64,000 bases of DNA. Origin: Guadua angustifolia. Lineage: Eukaryota > Streptophyta > Magnoliopsida > Poales > Poaceae. Position numbers and translations under genes: made by a program. Numbering within the stretch: position 1 is the stretch's first letter; every line of letters begins with the position of its first letter. Location of the stretch: assembly GCA_036346375.1 (NCBI GenBank), contig JAYEVE010000673.1:26590-90589 (forward strand). Direction: 5' to 3'. The notes below the pieces were generated by a model. The model saw nothing but the letters and a program-made list of their open reading frames with translations. It was not told the origin of the DNA and did not search any database. Positions 24,528-34,540 of this stretch are shown piece by piece.

Positions 24528-25996
24528 TGAAAGCATCTAGGCCCCCATATGATTAAGGGTTTTGGTAATTAATGACAATCAAGGTTAAATGACTAACTAT
24601 GTTTGCGTAAGTAAGTTGAAAAGCAGGTAAAACTACTCTTCTATCGACATTGGAATGTCTCAAGTTCAAAGATGGAAGGAATACACACAAAAGAAGCTAA
24701 AGAAGTGAAGGTATAAAACTTAGATGTATTTTCTAGTATTTTCACCGATCTCGAGTTGGGAAAAAGATCGGATTTTTAGGATAGTAGCCGACTATTAAGG
24801 GGACTTGATATGGGTCTTTGAATTTTGAAAGTGCATAAGATATGGCTCAATTCATCATTCATATACTCGTGCATTCAAGAGTTATCTGAAATCGGAAAAT
24901 CCTCGAGGTCGGGCACTACTGCGTCATCAAGCGGTAGTACCGCATTCTTGATACTACCGGGGTTTTGTTGGCGGTAGCTAAATTCAGAGAACGATAATTC
25001 TCGCTTAGAACCCCGAGGCCGGCACTAACGCATGGTCGGAGCGGTCGAAGTCTGCGAATCTTGATACTACCACACAATAGTTAGGCGTAGCTTTTTTCCG
25101 GTCAATTGTTTTTCGGTCGTATAGTGCGGTACTACCGCACCCATGGAGTAATACTGCCACATATAAAATCATTTATACGGCTCACGTGTCGTAGCGTTAA
25201 TCTGTTCGTTATAGCCATTCTGACCCGGTGCGGTACTACTGCCCATAGAGGGCTAGAGTACCGCTACTTGCGCTAAATTCGGCGAAAAAAGTAGAAAGCG
25301 GCTAGTTTGAGTGGGTGGGGTTATAAATACCCCCCCCTTTTGCTAGAACAAGGTTGATCACTCCATTGAATACATTCTAAGCCCTAGCAACTCTCTCCAT
25401 TCATTAGAGCATTGAATTCTTGATTCTAGAGTGTTGGAGAGAAGAATTGAGTGCATTTGCATTAGTGAGCCATATTGTGTGCACTCTTGAGGTTCAAGCC
25501 CACGTCAAGTTTGTTACTCTTGAGGTTGCCGCCTCCTAGGCGGCTTGAGGCGTGAGGCTCCGTGATCTTCACAAAGGAGGTTGTGTGAAGACCAGGCGGT
25601 TGTGAAGGCCTGGCTCGCCTACCCGGAGCGGGAAGAGTTATCACTAGTGATCGGGAAGGCTCAAGCAAGTGGAGCGGCTTGAAGTGTTTCAAGTCACCTC
25701 AGCGTGGAGTAGGGGAGACCTGCAAGTCTCGAGACCACGGATAAAATTTGCGTGTTCATCCTTGTGGTTTGCATAGTCTACACTCTTACATTGTCTCTAG
25801 TAAATTGATCATCATTGTGTTGCTTGTGTTGCCATTGATATATTGAGTAGAAATTTTAGTTGGTAGTCACTAAAATTGCTAGACATTGATATTGCCATAC
25901 TTGTCAATTGTGCTTGATAATATTAATCTTGACTAGTGTAATAGAAAATTTTAGAAAAGCCTATTCACCCCCTCTAGGCTCATCCTCGATCTTACA
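24528..25996 (+). repeat. Copia 5' LTR
   Basis: Begins TGAAAGCATCTAGGCCCCCA and ends GATCTTACA two bases before the primer binding site. Short GCGGTAGTACCGC-type palindromes occur at 24931 and 25126. A TATA box is listed separately. Confidence 0.92.
25321..25330 (+). promoter_or_regulatory. TATA box of the Copia LTR promoter
   Basis: TTATAAATAC followed by a C-rich tract; conserved in the 3' LTR at 35341-35350. Confidence 0.7.
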
Positions 25997-25998
25997 AG

Positions 25999-26010
25999 TG
26001 GTATCAGAGC
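25999..26010 (+). other. Copia primer binding site (initiator tRNA-Met type)
   Basis: TGGTATCAGAGC two bases after the LTR end, complementary to the 3' end of plant initiator tRNA-Met. Confidence 0.88.
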
Positions 26011-26050
26011 AAGGTCTCTCTATTTCGGCCTCACCGCCTAGAGAGCAAGG

Positions 26051-27973
26051 ATGGCCAATGAGGGAATTTCAATCGGAAAAGCTCCCTTATTTGATGGTAC
26101 AAATTATGCATATTGGAAAATACGTATGACGGTTTATCTTAAAGCTATGAATCATAATATATGGAGAATTGTTAATGAAGGTTATGTTGTGGCGGGTGAT
26201 CCCGCTTTAACCCCGGAACAAAATGAAAGATATGTTCATCTAAATGCACAAGCAATGAATGCTATTTTTGGTGCTTTAAATGCGGATGAATTTAATCGTA
26301 TAAGTAATTTAGGTACCGCATATGAAATTTGGAATACATTATCGGAAATTCATGAAGGAACATCCACCGTTAAGGAAGCAAAATTACATATGCTTAGAGT
26401 TAAATATGAAAGTTTCATTATGTTGCCTCATGAGAGTATTAATGAAATGTATTCTAGATTAAATAATATCGTTAACGAGCTCAAGGGTCTTGGTACGACC
26501 TTGAGTGATGTTGATATTGTCAGGAAAATGCTTAGGGCTCTTCCGGAGAAGTATGAAACATTGGTTACCTTATTTCTCAACTCGCCGGAATTGCCAAGGA
26601 TGACGCCAACCGGACTTCTCGGCAACCTCATCACAAACGAGCTTTACAAGAAAGACAAGGAAGAATTGTTGAAACAAAGTTCTTCCAAAAAGAAGAACAT
26701 CGCATTCAAAGCTAAGGTGGAGTCAAGTGATGAAGACTCCGAAGATGAGGACACCGAGGAGGAGATGGCGCTTCTAGTAAGAAGAATGAAGAAATTTATG
26801 AAGAGGCGATCGAGCTTTAGCGGTCCGCAAAGGTACAAGAAAGGACAAAATTCTAACACTAACCGGTATGCTAATATCCGATGTTATGAATGTGATGAAA
26901 ATGGACACATAGCCTCGCATTGCCCCAAGAAGAAGGATGACAAAGACAAATCACCCAAGAAGAAGAAGTTCTTTCAAGGCAAGAAGAAGCTATTCAAGAA
27001 ATTCCAAAAGGATGGCAAGGGTGAAGCTCACATTGGGGAGTGGGACTCCGAAGAAGAATACTCGGACTCCGATTCATCCGAAGATGAAGCTCCTTCAAAG
27101 AAAAAGGGGCTTGCCGGTATTGCTATCAAAGAGGCTTCATCACCTTTCGTCACTCCGCTATGTCATATGGCTAGAGGAGAAACTAAGGTAAACTCAAATG
27201 AAAATGATGAACCGTCATATGATGAATTAATGGATATGCTTGAAGAATTGAATGAATATCTTGGCAAAGAAAAATCAAAATCAAGAGTCTTGAGAAAAGA
27301 ATTTCTTTCTCTCAAGGATTCTTATGAGGAGCTAAAGGAAGCTCATGAAATTCTCCTTGCCAAGAATATTCCAAAATCCACAAATGATGTTGGTATTCAA
27401 TGCAATATTATGGATGATTTGCCTAGATTAGAAAATAGCTCACTTCATGTAGTAAAATCAAGCATATCTACTACTTGTGATGATTTAGTTGATTTGCCAT
27501 GTTCTAGTGCAAACTCATGTAATAGAAATTTGATTGTTGAAAACAATGAACTTAAAGAACAAGTAAATAAACTAAACAAAAGCTTGGATAGATGTTTTAA
27601 GGGTAAAGAAACACTAAATAAAATCTTGAGTAGTCAAAGATGCTCATATAATAAAGAAGGATTAGGATATATCCCTAAAAAGAACAAGAAAATAAGTAAC
27701 AAAGCTCCGTGCTTTGTGAAATCGAATGGTAAATTTTGTTTTAAGTGTCATGAAATAGGACATCTAGCGAATGATTGCACCTTAAGTAAAGCATCTAAGG
27801 ATAACATTCATGATTCATGTTATGTACTTAAAAGGGATAGAAATGGTAAAATTTTTGCTAAGTTTGTCGGGACCCCGATATTTGGCCAAAGAAAGAAAGC
27901 CATTTGGGTTCCCAAAACCTTGGTCACTAACCTCCAAGGACCCAAACAAATTTGGGTACCTAAAAAGGTTTGA
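26051..27973 (+). CDS. Copia gag (640 aa, uninterrupted)
   Basis: The ATG at 26051 lies 40 bp after the primer site and the frame stays open to the TGA at 27971-27973. The N-terminus (GKAPLFDGTNYAYWKIRM) and the following UBN2-type domain (VKEAKLHMLRVKYESF, YSRLNNIVNEL, RKMLRALPEKYETLV) are the Copia capsid region. Two CCHC zinc knuckles follow, RCYECDENGHIASHC near residue 277 and FCFKCHEIGHLANDC near residue 562, set in Lys-rich sequence that would bind RNA. Between them lies an acidic and coiled-coil-prone segment. SIRE-group gag proteins are long in this way. In the family gag normally runs on into pol; here the frame closes just before the protease site. Confidence 0.93.
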   Translation: MANEGISIGKAPLFDGTNYAYWKIRMTVYLKAMNHNIWRIVNEGYVVAGDPALTPEQNERYVHLNAQAMNAIFGALNADEFNRISNLGTAYEIWNTLSEIHEGTSTVKEAKLHMLRVKYESFIMLPHESINEMYSRLNNIVNELKGLGTTLSDVDIVRKMLRALPEKYETLVTLFLNSPELPRMTPTGLLGNLITNELYKKDKEELLKQSSSKKKNIAFKAKVESSDEDSEDEDTEEEMALLVRRMKKFMKRRSSFSGPQRYKKGQNSNTNRYANIRCYECDENGHIASHCPKKKDDKDKSPKKKKFFQGKKKLFKKFQKDGKGEAHIGEWDSEEEYSDSDSSEDEAPSKKKGLAGIAIKEASSPFVTPLCHMARGETKVNSNENDEPSYDELMDMLEELNEYLGKEKSKSRVLRKEFLSLKDSYEELKEAHEILLAKNIPKSTNDVGIQCNIMDDLPRLENSSLHVVKSSISTTCDDLVDLPCSSANSCNRNLIVENNELKEQVNKLNKSLDRCFKGKETLNKILSSQRCSYNKEGLGYIPKKNKKISNKAPCFVKSNGKFCFKCHEIGHLANDCTLSKASKDNIHDSCYVLKRDRNGKIFAKFVGTPIFGQRKKAIWVPKTLVTNLQGPKQIWVPKKV

Positions 27974-28902
27974 TTTTCTTTTGTAGGTGAACTACAAAAC
28001 CGGTGGACTGACATTGGGTGTTGGATAGTGGGTGCACCCAACACATGACCGGTGACCGAAGATGTTCACCACCTTTGATTCGGGAAATGGACAAAATGAC
28101 AAGATCACGTTTGGAGATAATAGCAAAGGAAAGGTATTGGGCTTAGGTAAAATTGCTATATCAAATGACCTTTCCATTTCAAATGTATCATTAGTTGAAA
28201 CATTGAATTTCAACTTGCTATCCGTTGCTCAAATTTGTGATCTTGATCTTATTTGTACCTTTTCTAAAAATGATGTTGTTATTACTAAAGAAAATGATAA
28301 TTCGCTAGTGTTTAAAGGATTTAGATTTGCAAATTTATATTTAGTTGATTTCACTTCAAATGACTCATGTCTTCAAACTTGCTTAATTGCAAAAACATCT
28401 TTACGATGGTTATGGCATAGAAGACTAGCTCATGTTGGAATGATTCAACTTAAAAAGCTATTTAAAAATGATTTAGTTGTGGGCTTGAAAGATGTGAAGT
28501 TTGAGAAAAATCGACTTTGTAGTGCTTGTCAAGCCGGTAAACAAGTCGCTAGTTCTCATCCCTCAAAAAGTATCATGTCCACATCTAGACCATTAGAGCT
28601 CTTACATATGGATTTGTTTGGCCCGACAACCTATAAGAGCATTGGAGGTAATTCTTATTGTTTAGTTGTTGTTGATGATTATTCTAGATATACATGGGTC
28701 TTTTTTTTAGATGACAAATCCGAAACCTCAAGTATTTTCAAAAGATTTGCAAAAGGGCTCAAAACGAATTTGATTTTATAATAAAGAAAATTCGTAGTGA
28801 TAATGGTTCGAGTTCAAGAATACAAGAATTGAAGATTTTGTGATGAAATTGGAATAAAGCACGAAGCTTTCCGCAACCTACACTCCGGAACAAAATGGAG
28901 TC
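27974..28902 (+). pseudogene. Copia protease and first half of integrase, frameshifted
   Basis: The protease active-site segment DSGCTQHMTGD is encoded at about 28024-28056 but in a different frame from gag and is left by a one-base shift at once. The frame 28062-28781 then gives a GAG-pre-integrase HHCC finger (LWHRRLAHVG, LCSACQAGK) and the integrase core start (LELLHMDLFGP, VVVDDYSRYTWVFF), holding the first catalytic Asp. Another shift at 28770-28900 damages the second Asp region (RSDNGS). Confidence 0.88.
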
Positions 28903-29673
28903 GTGGAACGGAAAAATCGTACATTAATTGAAATGGCAAGAACAATGCTAGATGAATATGGTACTTCCGATAATTTTTGGGCGGAAGCAATTAATACCGC
29001 TTGCCATGCTACAAATAGACTTTATTTGCATCGTCTTTTGAAAAAGACCTCTTATGAACTTCTTGTTGGAAGAAGGCCGAACATTTCTTATTTTCGAGTT
29101 TTTGGTTGTAAATGTTACATTTTGAAAAAGGGAGTTCGGCTTTCTAAATTTCAAAGTCGGTGCGATGAAGGTTTCTTACTTGGTTATTCTTCTAATAGCA
29201 AAGTTTATCGAGTTTTTAATAAAAACAAATGTTTTGTTGAAGAAACTTGTGATGTTGAGTTCGATGAAACTAATGGCTCTCAAGAAGAGCAAGAAAACTT
29301 GGATGATGTAGGTGAAGAAGGTCTAAGAGAAGCTATGAAGAATATGACAATTGGAGATGTGAAGCCGGAAGTGGATAAACATGATCAACCTTCATCCACT
29401 CAAGCCGAGCCTTCAACTTCTACAACACCGAGTAAAATTCAAGCAATAGATGAAGATGACAAGAATGACGAGCAACAAATTCAACCATTGCCTCAACGGA
29501 TTCATCATGGCCTATCCAAAGATCATCCAATAGACCAAATATTGGGTGACATGAGTAAGGGTGTTCAAACTCGATCCCGTGTTGCCTCTTTTTGTGAGCA
29601 TTACTCATTTGTATCTTGAATATAACCTACTCATGTAGATGAAGCATTAGTTGATCCGGATTGGGTAAATGCC
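28903..29673 (+). pseudogene. Copia integrase second half and linker
   Basis: ERKNRTLIEMARTMLDEYG contains the Glu of the DDE triad, and FWAEAINTACHATNRLYL continues the integrase. FGCKCYILKKG follows, then an acidic Gln/Asp-rich linker to the RT. TGA at 29617-29619 and TAA at 29623-29625 close the frame before the RT, although the same frame continues on the far side. Confidence 0.88.
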
Positions 29674-31158
29674 ATGCATGAAGAATTAAATAATTTTGCT
29701 CGTAATGATGTTTGGACATTAGTCGAAAGACCCAAAGAACATAATGTAATTGGCACAAAATGGGTTTTTCGAAATAAACAAGATGAAAATGGTATTGTAG
29801 TTAGAAATAAAGCTAGATTAGTGGCGCAAGGTTTCACCCAAGTTGAAGGGTTAGATTTCGGTGAAACTTTTGCACCCGTAACTAGGTTAGAAGCTATTAG
29901 AATCTTGCTCGCATTTGCATCAAGTTTTGATATTAAATTATTTCAAATGGACGTAAAGAGTGCTTTCCTAAATGGACAAATATCCAAATTGGTATTTGTA
30001 GAACAACCTCCCGGTTTTGAAAATTCCAAATATCCTAATCATGACTACAAACTCTCTAAGGCGCTATATGGACTCAAACAAGCTCCTAGAGCATGGTATG
30101 AGCGACTTAGAGATTTTCTACTCTCAAAGGGTTTCAAAATTGGGAAGGTTGATACAACGCTCTTTACAAAAATAATTGATGATGAATTCTTTGTATGTCA
30201 AATATATGTTGATGATATCATTTTTGGTTCTACTAATGAAGATTTTTGCAAAGAATTTGGTGACATGATGTCTAGGGAGTTCGAAATGTCAATGATCGGG
30301 GAGTTGAGCTTCTTCCTTGGACTTCAAATCAAGCAACTCAAGAATGGGACGTTCGTAAGCCAAATCAAGTACACGAAGGATCTTCTTAAAAGATTTGGCA
30401 TGGAGGACGCCAAGCCGATCAAGACTCCAATGGCATCAAACGGGCATCTCGACTTAAACGAGGGAGGTAAACCGGTAGATTTAAAGCTTTATAGATCCAT
30501 GATTGGTAGTTTGCTTTATCTCACCGCATCTAGGCCCGATATTATGTTTAGTGTTTGCATGTGTGCTCGCTTTCAAGCTTCTCCCAAAGAATGCCATTTA
30601 GTTGCCGTAAAGAGAATTCTAAGATATTTAAAACATTCCTCAAACATAGGGTTATGGTATCCTAAAGGTGCAAAATTTGATTTAATTGGATATTCGGATT
30701 CGGATTATGCGGGTTGTAAAGTGGATAGAAAAAGCACCTCCGGGAGTTGTCAATTGCTAGGTAGATCCCTAGTTTCATGGTTCTCCAAGAAACAAAACTC
30801 CGTAGCTTTATCCACCGCCGAAGCCGAATATATATCCGCCGGTAGTTGTTGCGCTCAATTGTTATGGATGAGGCAAACTCTAATGGATTATGGAATAAAT
30901 TTTAAAAAGGTGCCTCTCTTGTGTGATAATGAAAGCGCAGTTAAAATAGCCAACAATCCCGTCCAACACTCAAGAACCAAGCATATAGATATTCGCCATC
31001 ATTTCTTGAGAGATCACGTGAGTAAAGGGGATATTGAGATTAGTCACATAAGAATGGAAAATCAATTAGCGGATATACTCACTAAACCCTTAGATGAGTC
31101 TAGATTTTGCAAATTGAGGAATGAATTGAATGTCATTGATATCTCTAATGTGGCCTAA
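29674..31158 (+). CDS. Copia reverse transcriptase and RNase H (494 aa open)
   Basis: RVT_2 domain from NDVWTLVERP through VFRNKQDENG, LDFGETFAPVTRLEAIRILLA and QMDVKSAFLNG. The catalytic YVDD box is intact at 30205-30216. RNase H follows with YSDSDYAGCKVDRKSTSGS, STAEAEYISA and LLCDNESAVKIANNP, ending in HIRMENQLADILTKPLDES. All landmark acidic residues are present, so this half of pol looks undamaged. It has no start of its own in the family; it is the downstream part of one polyprotein cut off by the stops at 29617-29625. Confidence 0.93.
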   Translation: MHEELNNFARNDVWTLVERPKEHNVIGTKWVFRNKQDENGIVVRNKARLVAQGFTQVEGLDFGETFAPVTRLEAIRILLAFASSFDIKLFQMDVKSAFLNGQISKLVFVEQPPGFENSKYPNHDYKLSKALYGLKQAPRAWYERLRDFLLSKGFKIGKVDTTLFTKIIDDEFFVCQIYVDDIIFGSTNEDFCKEFGDMMSREFEMSMIGELSFFLGLQIKQLKNGTFVSQIKYTKDLLKRFGMEDAKPIKTPMASNGHLDLNEGGKPVDLKLYRSMIGSLLYLTASRPDIMFSVCMCARFQASPKECHLVAVKRILRYLKHSSNIGLWYPKGAKFDLIGYSDSDYAGCKVDRKSTSGSCQLLGRSLVSWFSKKQNSVALSTAEAEYISAGSCCAQLLWMRQTLMDYGINFKKVPLLCDNESAVKIANNPVQHSRTKHIDIRHHFLRDHVSKGDIEISHIRMENQLADILTKPLDESRFCKLRNELNVIDISNVA

Positions 31159-31790
31159 GTGTAATTTCTTTGGTTGTTTTAATTGGATTTTATTTGGTAT
31201 TTGTTCTTTAGATGAGTCTCACATCAAGGGGGAGTAATATGCAATTCATGTATATATATCACACCCCCTACATATGGAAAATTGAAGATTGTGCGATAAA
31301 TATCTTAAAAGATAAAACTAGACTTTATAAGACAAAATTAGTTGGAAATAATCTATTTTGGATTTACAAAGTACAAAGGGCTCACAAATCTTCATTTAAA
31401 ACTTAATTATATAAACATTATCTTTTGGAACTTATACCATAATTATAATCTTCTCTATGTTTATAATGAAACAAAACGTTTGCTTTTCAAAAGCTTAATA
31501 AAATTCAAAATCTTGATCTATATTGATCTACTAAAAGCACAATTGGGTTTTGCCCATAGAACTAGAATTCCACATTTCTAGTTTCTCATGTGGTATTTTA
31601 ACTCAAACATGTCAAATTATTATTTCTTTTCTCTTGTTTTGGTTTAAAAGTTTTGTCTTGTGTTTATCTTGTGTTTGAAAATGATCTAATAATCTCTCAT
31701 ACATGATATCACAATATCTGAGAAAAACTCGCAATCAAATTCTCTCAAAGTTCACCTTTTAGCTGCTAAGACACTCTCAAGCTGTTCTGA
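31159..31790 (+). other. Copia region between pol and extra ORF, AT-rich
   Basis: AT-rich without coding signal. A polypurine-like AAGGGGGAG tract lies at 31227-31235 soon after the pol stop. Confidence 0.55.
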
Positions 31791-32491
31791 CGGCAGTAGT
31801 ACATAAATATCTACAGATTATCGGGTCCAGGAGCGGTAGTACCGCTCTTGTCGCAAAAGGTGGGGCCACTTCAAATTTCGCCTAGTTCTCTCCCTTCTCT
31901 CTCTTCTTCATTTCCCCTCACCCGAAACCTCCTCTTCCATTCCCGTGCGGCTCTCTCTCTCTCCCTCTCAAACCCTAAATCTTCTCCACTTCGAATCCTT
32001 GAAGATTTCTGGGGTTTCTTCCATTGGACCTAAACCTTGTGACCTCCTCCACCGAAGGTATCTATCATCTCCTCCATTTCCTCTTGGTTCATCTCTTTTG
32101 AGCAACCTAGGGTTTAAATGGAAGTTAAAATTGTGCAAACTTGAAATGAGGCAAAATCTTCGTAGATTAAGGTGTAAAATAAAAGTCCTTAATATTCCCT
32201 TGACCCTAATCCTGGTTTAAATCATCAGTGCCTCAACATTGCTTCAAATTTGCCCAAAATCCATCTCTTGTCGCTCGGCGGCACTACCGCCACTGGGAGG
32301 CGGTAGTATCTTGACTTTATGTACTACTAGGCCTCGAAGGCAGAGTGCTTGCCGTGCCGTCAATCAAAGACTAATTTTGAGCATTTTTGAAGTGTTGTCT
32401 CTCCATAACATTTATATATTTCATCTCTATAGTGCAAATCCTACCCGTCCTTTGCTCATACCCTAAACTCCTTGAAATTCTTATCTAGATC
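31791..32491 (+). other. Leader-like region upstream of the Copia extra ORF
   Basis: Composition changes to C- and T-rich (CTCTCTCTCTCCCTCTCAAA near 31950) with AAACCCTAAA, resembling a plant 5' UTR, followed by AAG/GTATCT near 32058 that could be a splice donor. It also holds GCGGTAGTACCGC-type palindromes at 31831 and 32279-32310. No protein is recognised. Confidence 0.4.
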
Positions 32492-34000
32492 ATGCCTCGC
32501 ACTAAAGTCGCCGGAACCGGTCCTTCTGGAGGGGGCAAGGGTACGAAGAAGACGACTAAGGGTCGTGGCGTTCCCACCTCGGACTCGGACAGCGGAGATA
32601 GCGACAATTCTTTCACCGTCGCTATGAGGACCACAAGGGCTAAAGGGAAGGGTCCTGCTGAGCCTTCCCAGGCTAAGAAGAGAAAAGTACCCGCTCCTGC
32701 TCCTCAAATTACTGGCAGCGACGATGAGACTGAGAGTGATAATGAGGAGAGCTCAGAGGAAGAAGAAGTGGTGCCTCCAATTGGAAGGCACGATCCTTCT
32801 CAAATAAAAGGAGATGACTATTATGCTCGCAGGTCGAATCAGATCTCCAACCCGCTCGCCCCAAACCCAAGATTCCATTCCTTGTTTCAAAAAAGGGTGT
32901 TTGAGCAAATTTATCTCGAGAAAGAGTTTGCCAACCAATACTGGTCGCTTGAAGCACATCCGTGAGCGACTGAGTTTGTTTGGCATTCGGAACTTTTGGA
33001 GGAGCTGGCTCTGCACAACTTCCTTGGTACAAGGATCGATTACCATGAGAAGGTCATCAAGCAATTTTATGCAACGCTCTATGTTTCAAAATCTTGAGCA
33101 AATCACTTGGATGAGTGACACTACCCGATCTACTCGCTTCAAGGACGATTTTGAGCATGCTTTGGGAATTTTCCATAGCCAGTACCCTAAAATCCATGAC
33201 GAGCCTCCTCTGTCCTTGGAACATGCTGCAACCTTCTATGACCAGTCTCATACCTTCAGAATTGGAAACTCAGCCGGTCTACAGCTCCAACCAAGCATGG
33301 TGAACAAAATTATTCGTGTCACTATTCATCCAAAGAGTGGCAATTTCGATGCCGTGAGAGGCCATGCTTGGAATGTCATTGCAAAAGTCATGGCACGAGA
33401 GAAGTTTGATGTGGTGGACTTCATAATAAGGGAGATGTCTCAATCGGCTAGGGATAGAGGGAAGACCATCTATTTTGCTCCATACATCATGGCACTAATC
33501 CCGGAGAGTTGCCGAGTACAATAGTGCCACCCCTACTCCACATAAGCCGCATAAGCCTCGTGTTGCTCCTCCTCAAGTCTGCATCACATCGCCGAGCAAG
33601 CCGCTCAAGCAAGAGCTCAAGCCGAGCAAGCAGCCCAAGCCTAAGCTCAAGCCGCTCAAGCTGCTTCCGTGCCCGATGCCTATCTTGCTAGCCTTGAGAC
33701 CCTCCGTTCGGACATGATGGCTGGATTTGCGAGACAAGAATCCTATATGCGTAGGCAGCTTTGCACTTGTTATGGAGCTTCAATATCGAGAATCGCGAAA
33801 TGGTTGAGGATGTCCGAGAGCGTCTGGGTTCGCTTAGCACCTCCTTTGATGACTATCGCTCATATCATCAGTCCTACCAGCGTCGTCGTCCGGATGGCAG
33901 CAGTGGTTCCCCTTCCCATCTCCCTCCTCCGTCATCCAGCTGGGATCCTTGGTCTTCTCATCCGCCACCCAGTTCTGCTCCTGGGGATGGTGAGGAGTAG
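32492..34000 (+). pseudogene. Copia extra ORF in env position, frameshifted
   Basis: Starts MPRTKVAGTGPSGGGKGTKK and passes through an acidic Ser/Glu stretch to about 32965. After a frame change it continues at 32814-33524 with FKDDFEHALGIFHSQYPK and AWNVIAKVMAREKFDVVDFI. After another change it shows an Ala/Gln-rich segment and a coiled-coil-like end up to the TAG at 33998-34000. The central part resembles the conserved domain of plant retrotransposon third ORFs found in SIRE-type elements. No signal peptide or clear membrane segment is seen, so calling it an envelope protein is not supported. Its role in the family is not established. Confidence 0.65.
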
Positions 34001-34540
34001 ACGTTTCCATGACGGTCCCCTTTTGGTCCTTGATGACAAAGGGGGAGAAGTATGAAGAATTGAAGCTCAAATCTATCTATCTTTTGTAATAAAATTGTTT
34101 AACTCTTGTGGTTGTTGGATTTGAACTCTTTGTGTTTATTTATGTCATCGTTTTGCGTCTTGTTGAATATCTATTGTGAACTTGGTCTTGAACTAATTTC
34201 TATGATCTTTTGCGCTCAAAGTTTTATCCAAAATTTATCCTTCCTTATGAGTTTTGCATTATGTCATGTTAATTCACTCGAACTATATCATCTCTATTGT
34301 CATATATAACTCATATACAAATGTGCAAAATTTATTGTTTATCCATGGCACATTTGTAGGGGGAGCTATTCTCATTTAGCAATATTTTCATTCAAATATC
34401 TTTTGTCCTCCAAAGACAAAATATTGCTAAATAAGAATCCCGCGGTGTGAGTAATCAAGTTCTTTGGTCACTCACCCAAAATCTCAATTTACTTCAATTC
34501 GTTTATAAAGATTGTCATCAATTACCAAAAAGGGGGAGAT
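34001..34540 (+). other. Copia 3' noncoding region with polypurine tract
   Basis: AT-rich. AAAGGGGGAGAAG at 34038-34050, GTAGGGGGAG at 34356-34365 and AAAAAGGGGGAGAT at 34527-34540 are polypurine-like; only the last abuts the LTR. Confidence 0.7.

Noticed and set aside
32492..34000. Envelope glycoprotein in the Copia element
   Set aside because: There is no signal peptide, no convincing membrane span and no Cys pattern. Only its position resembles env.
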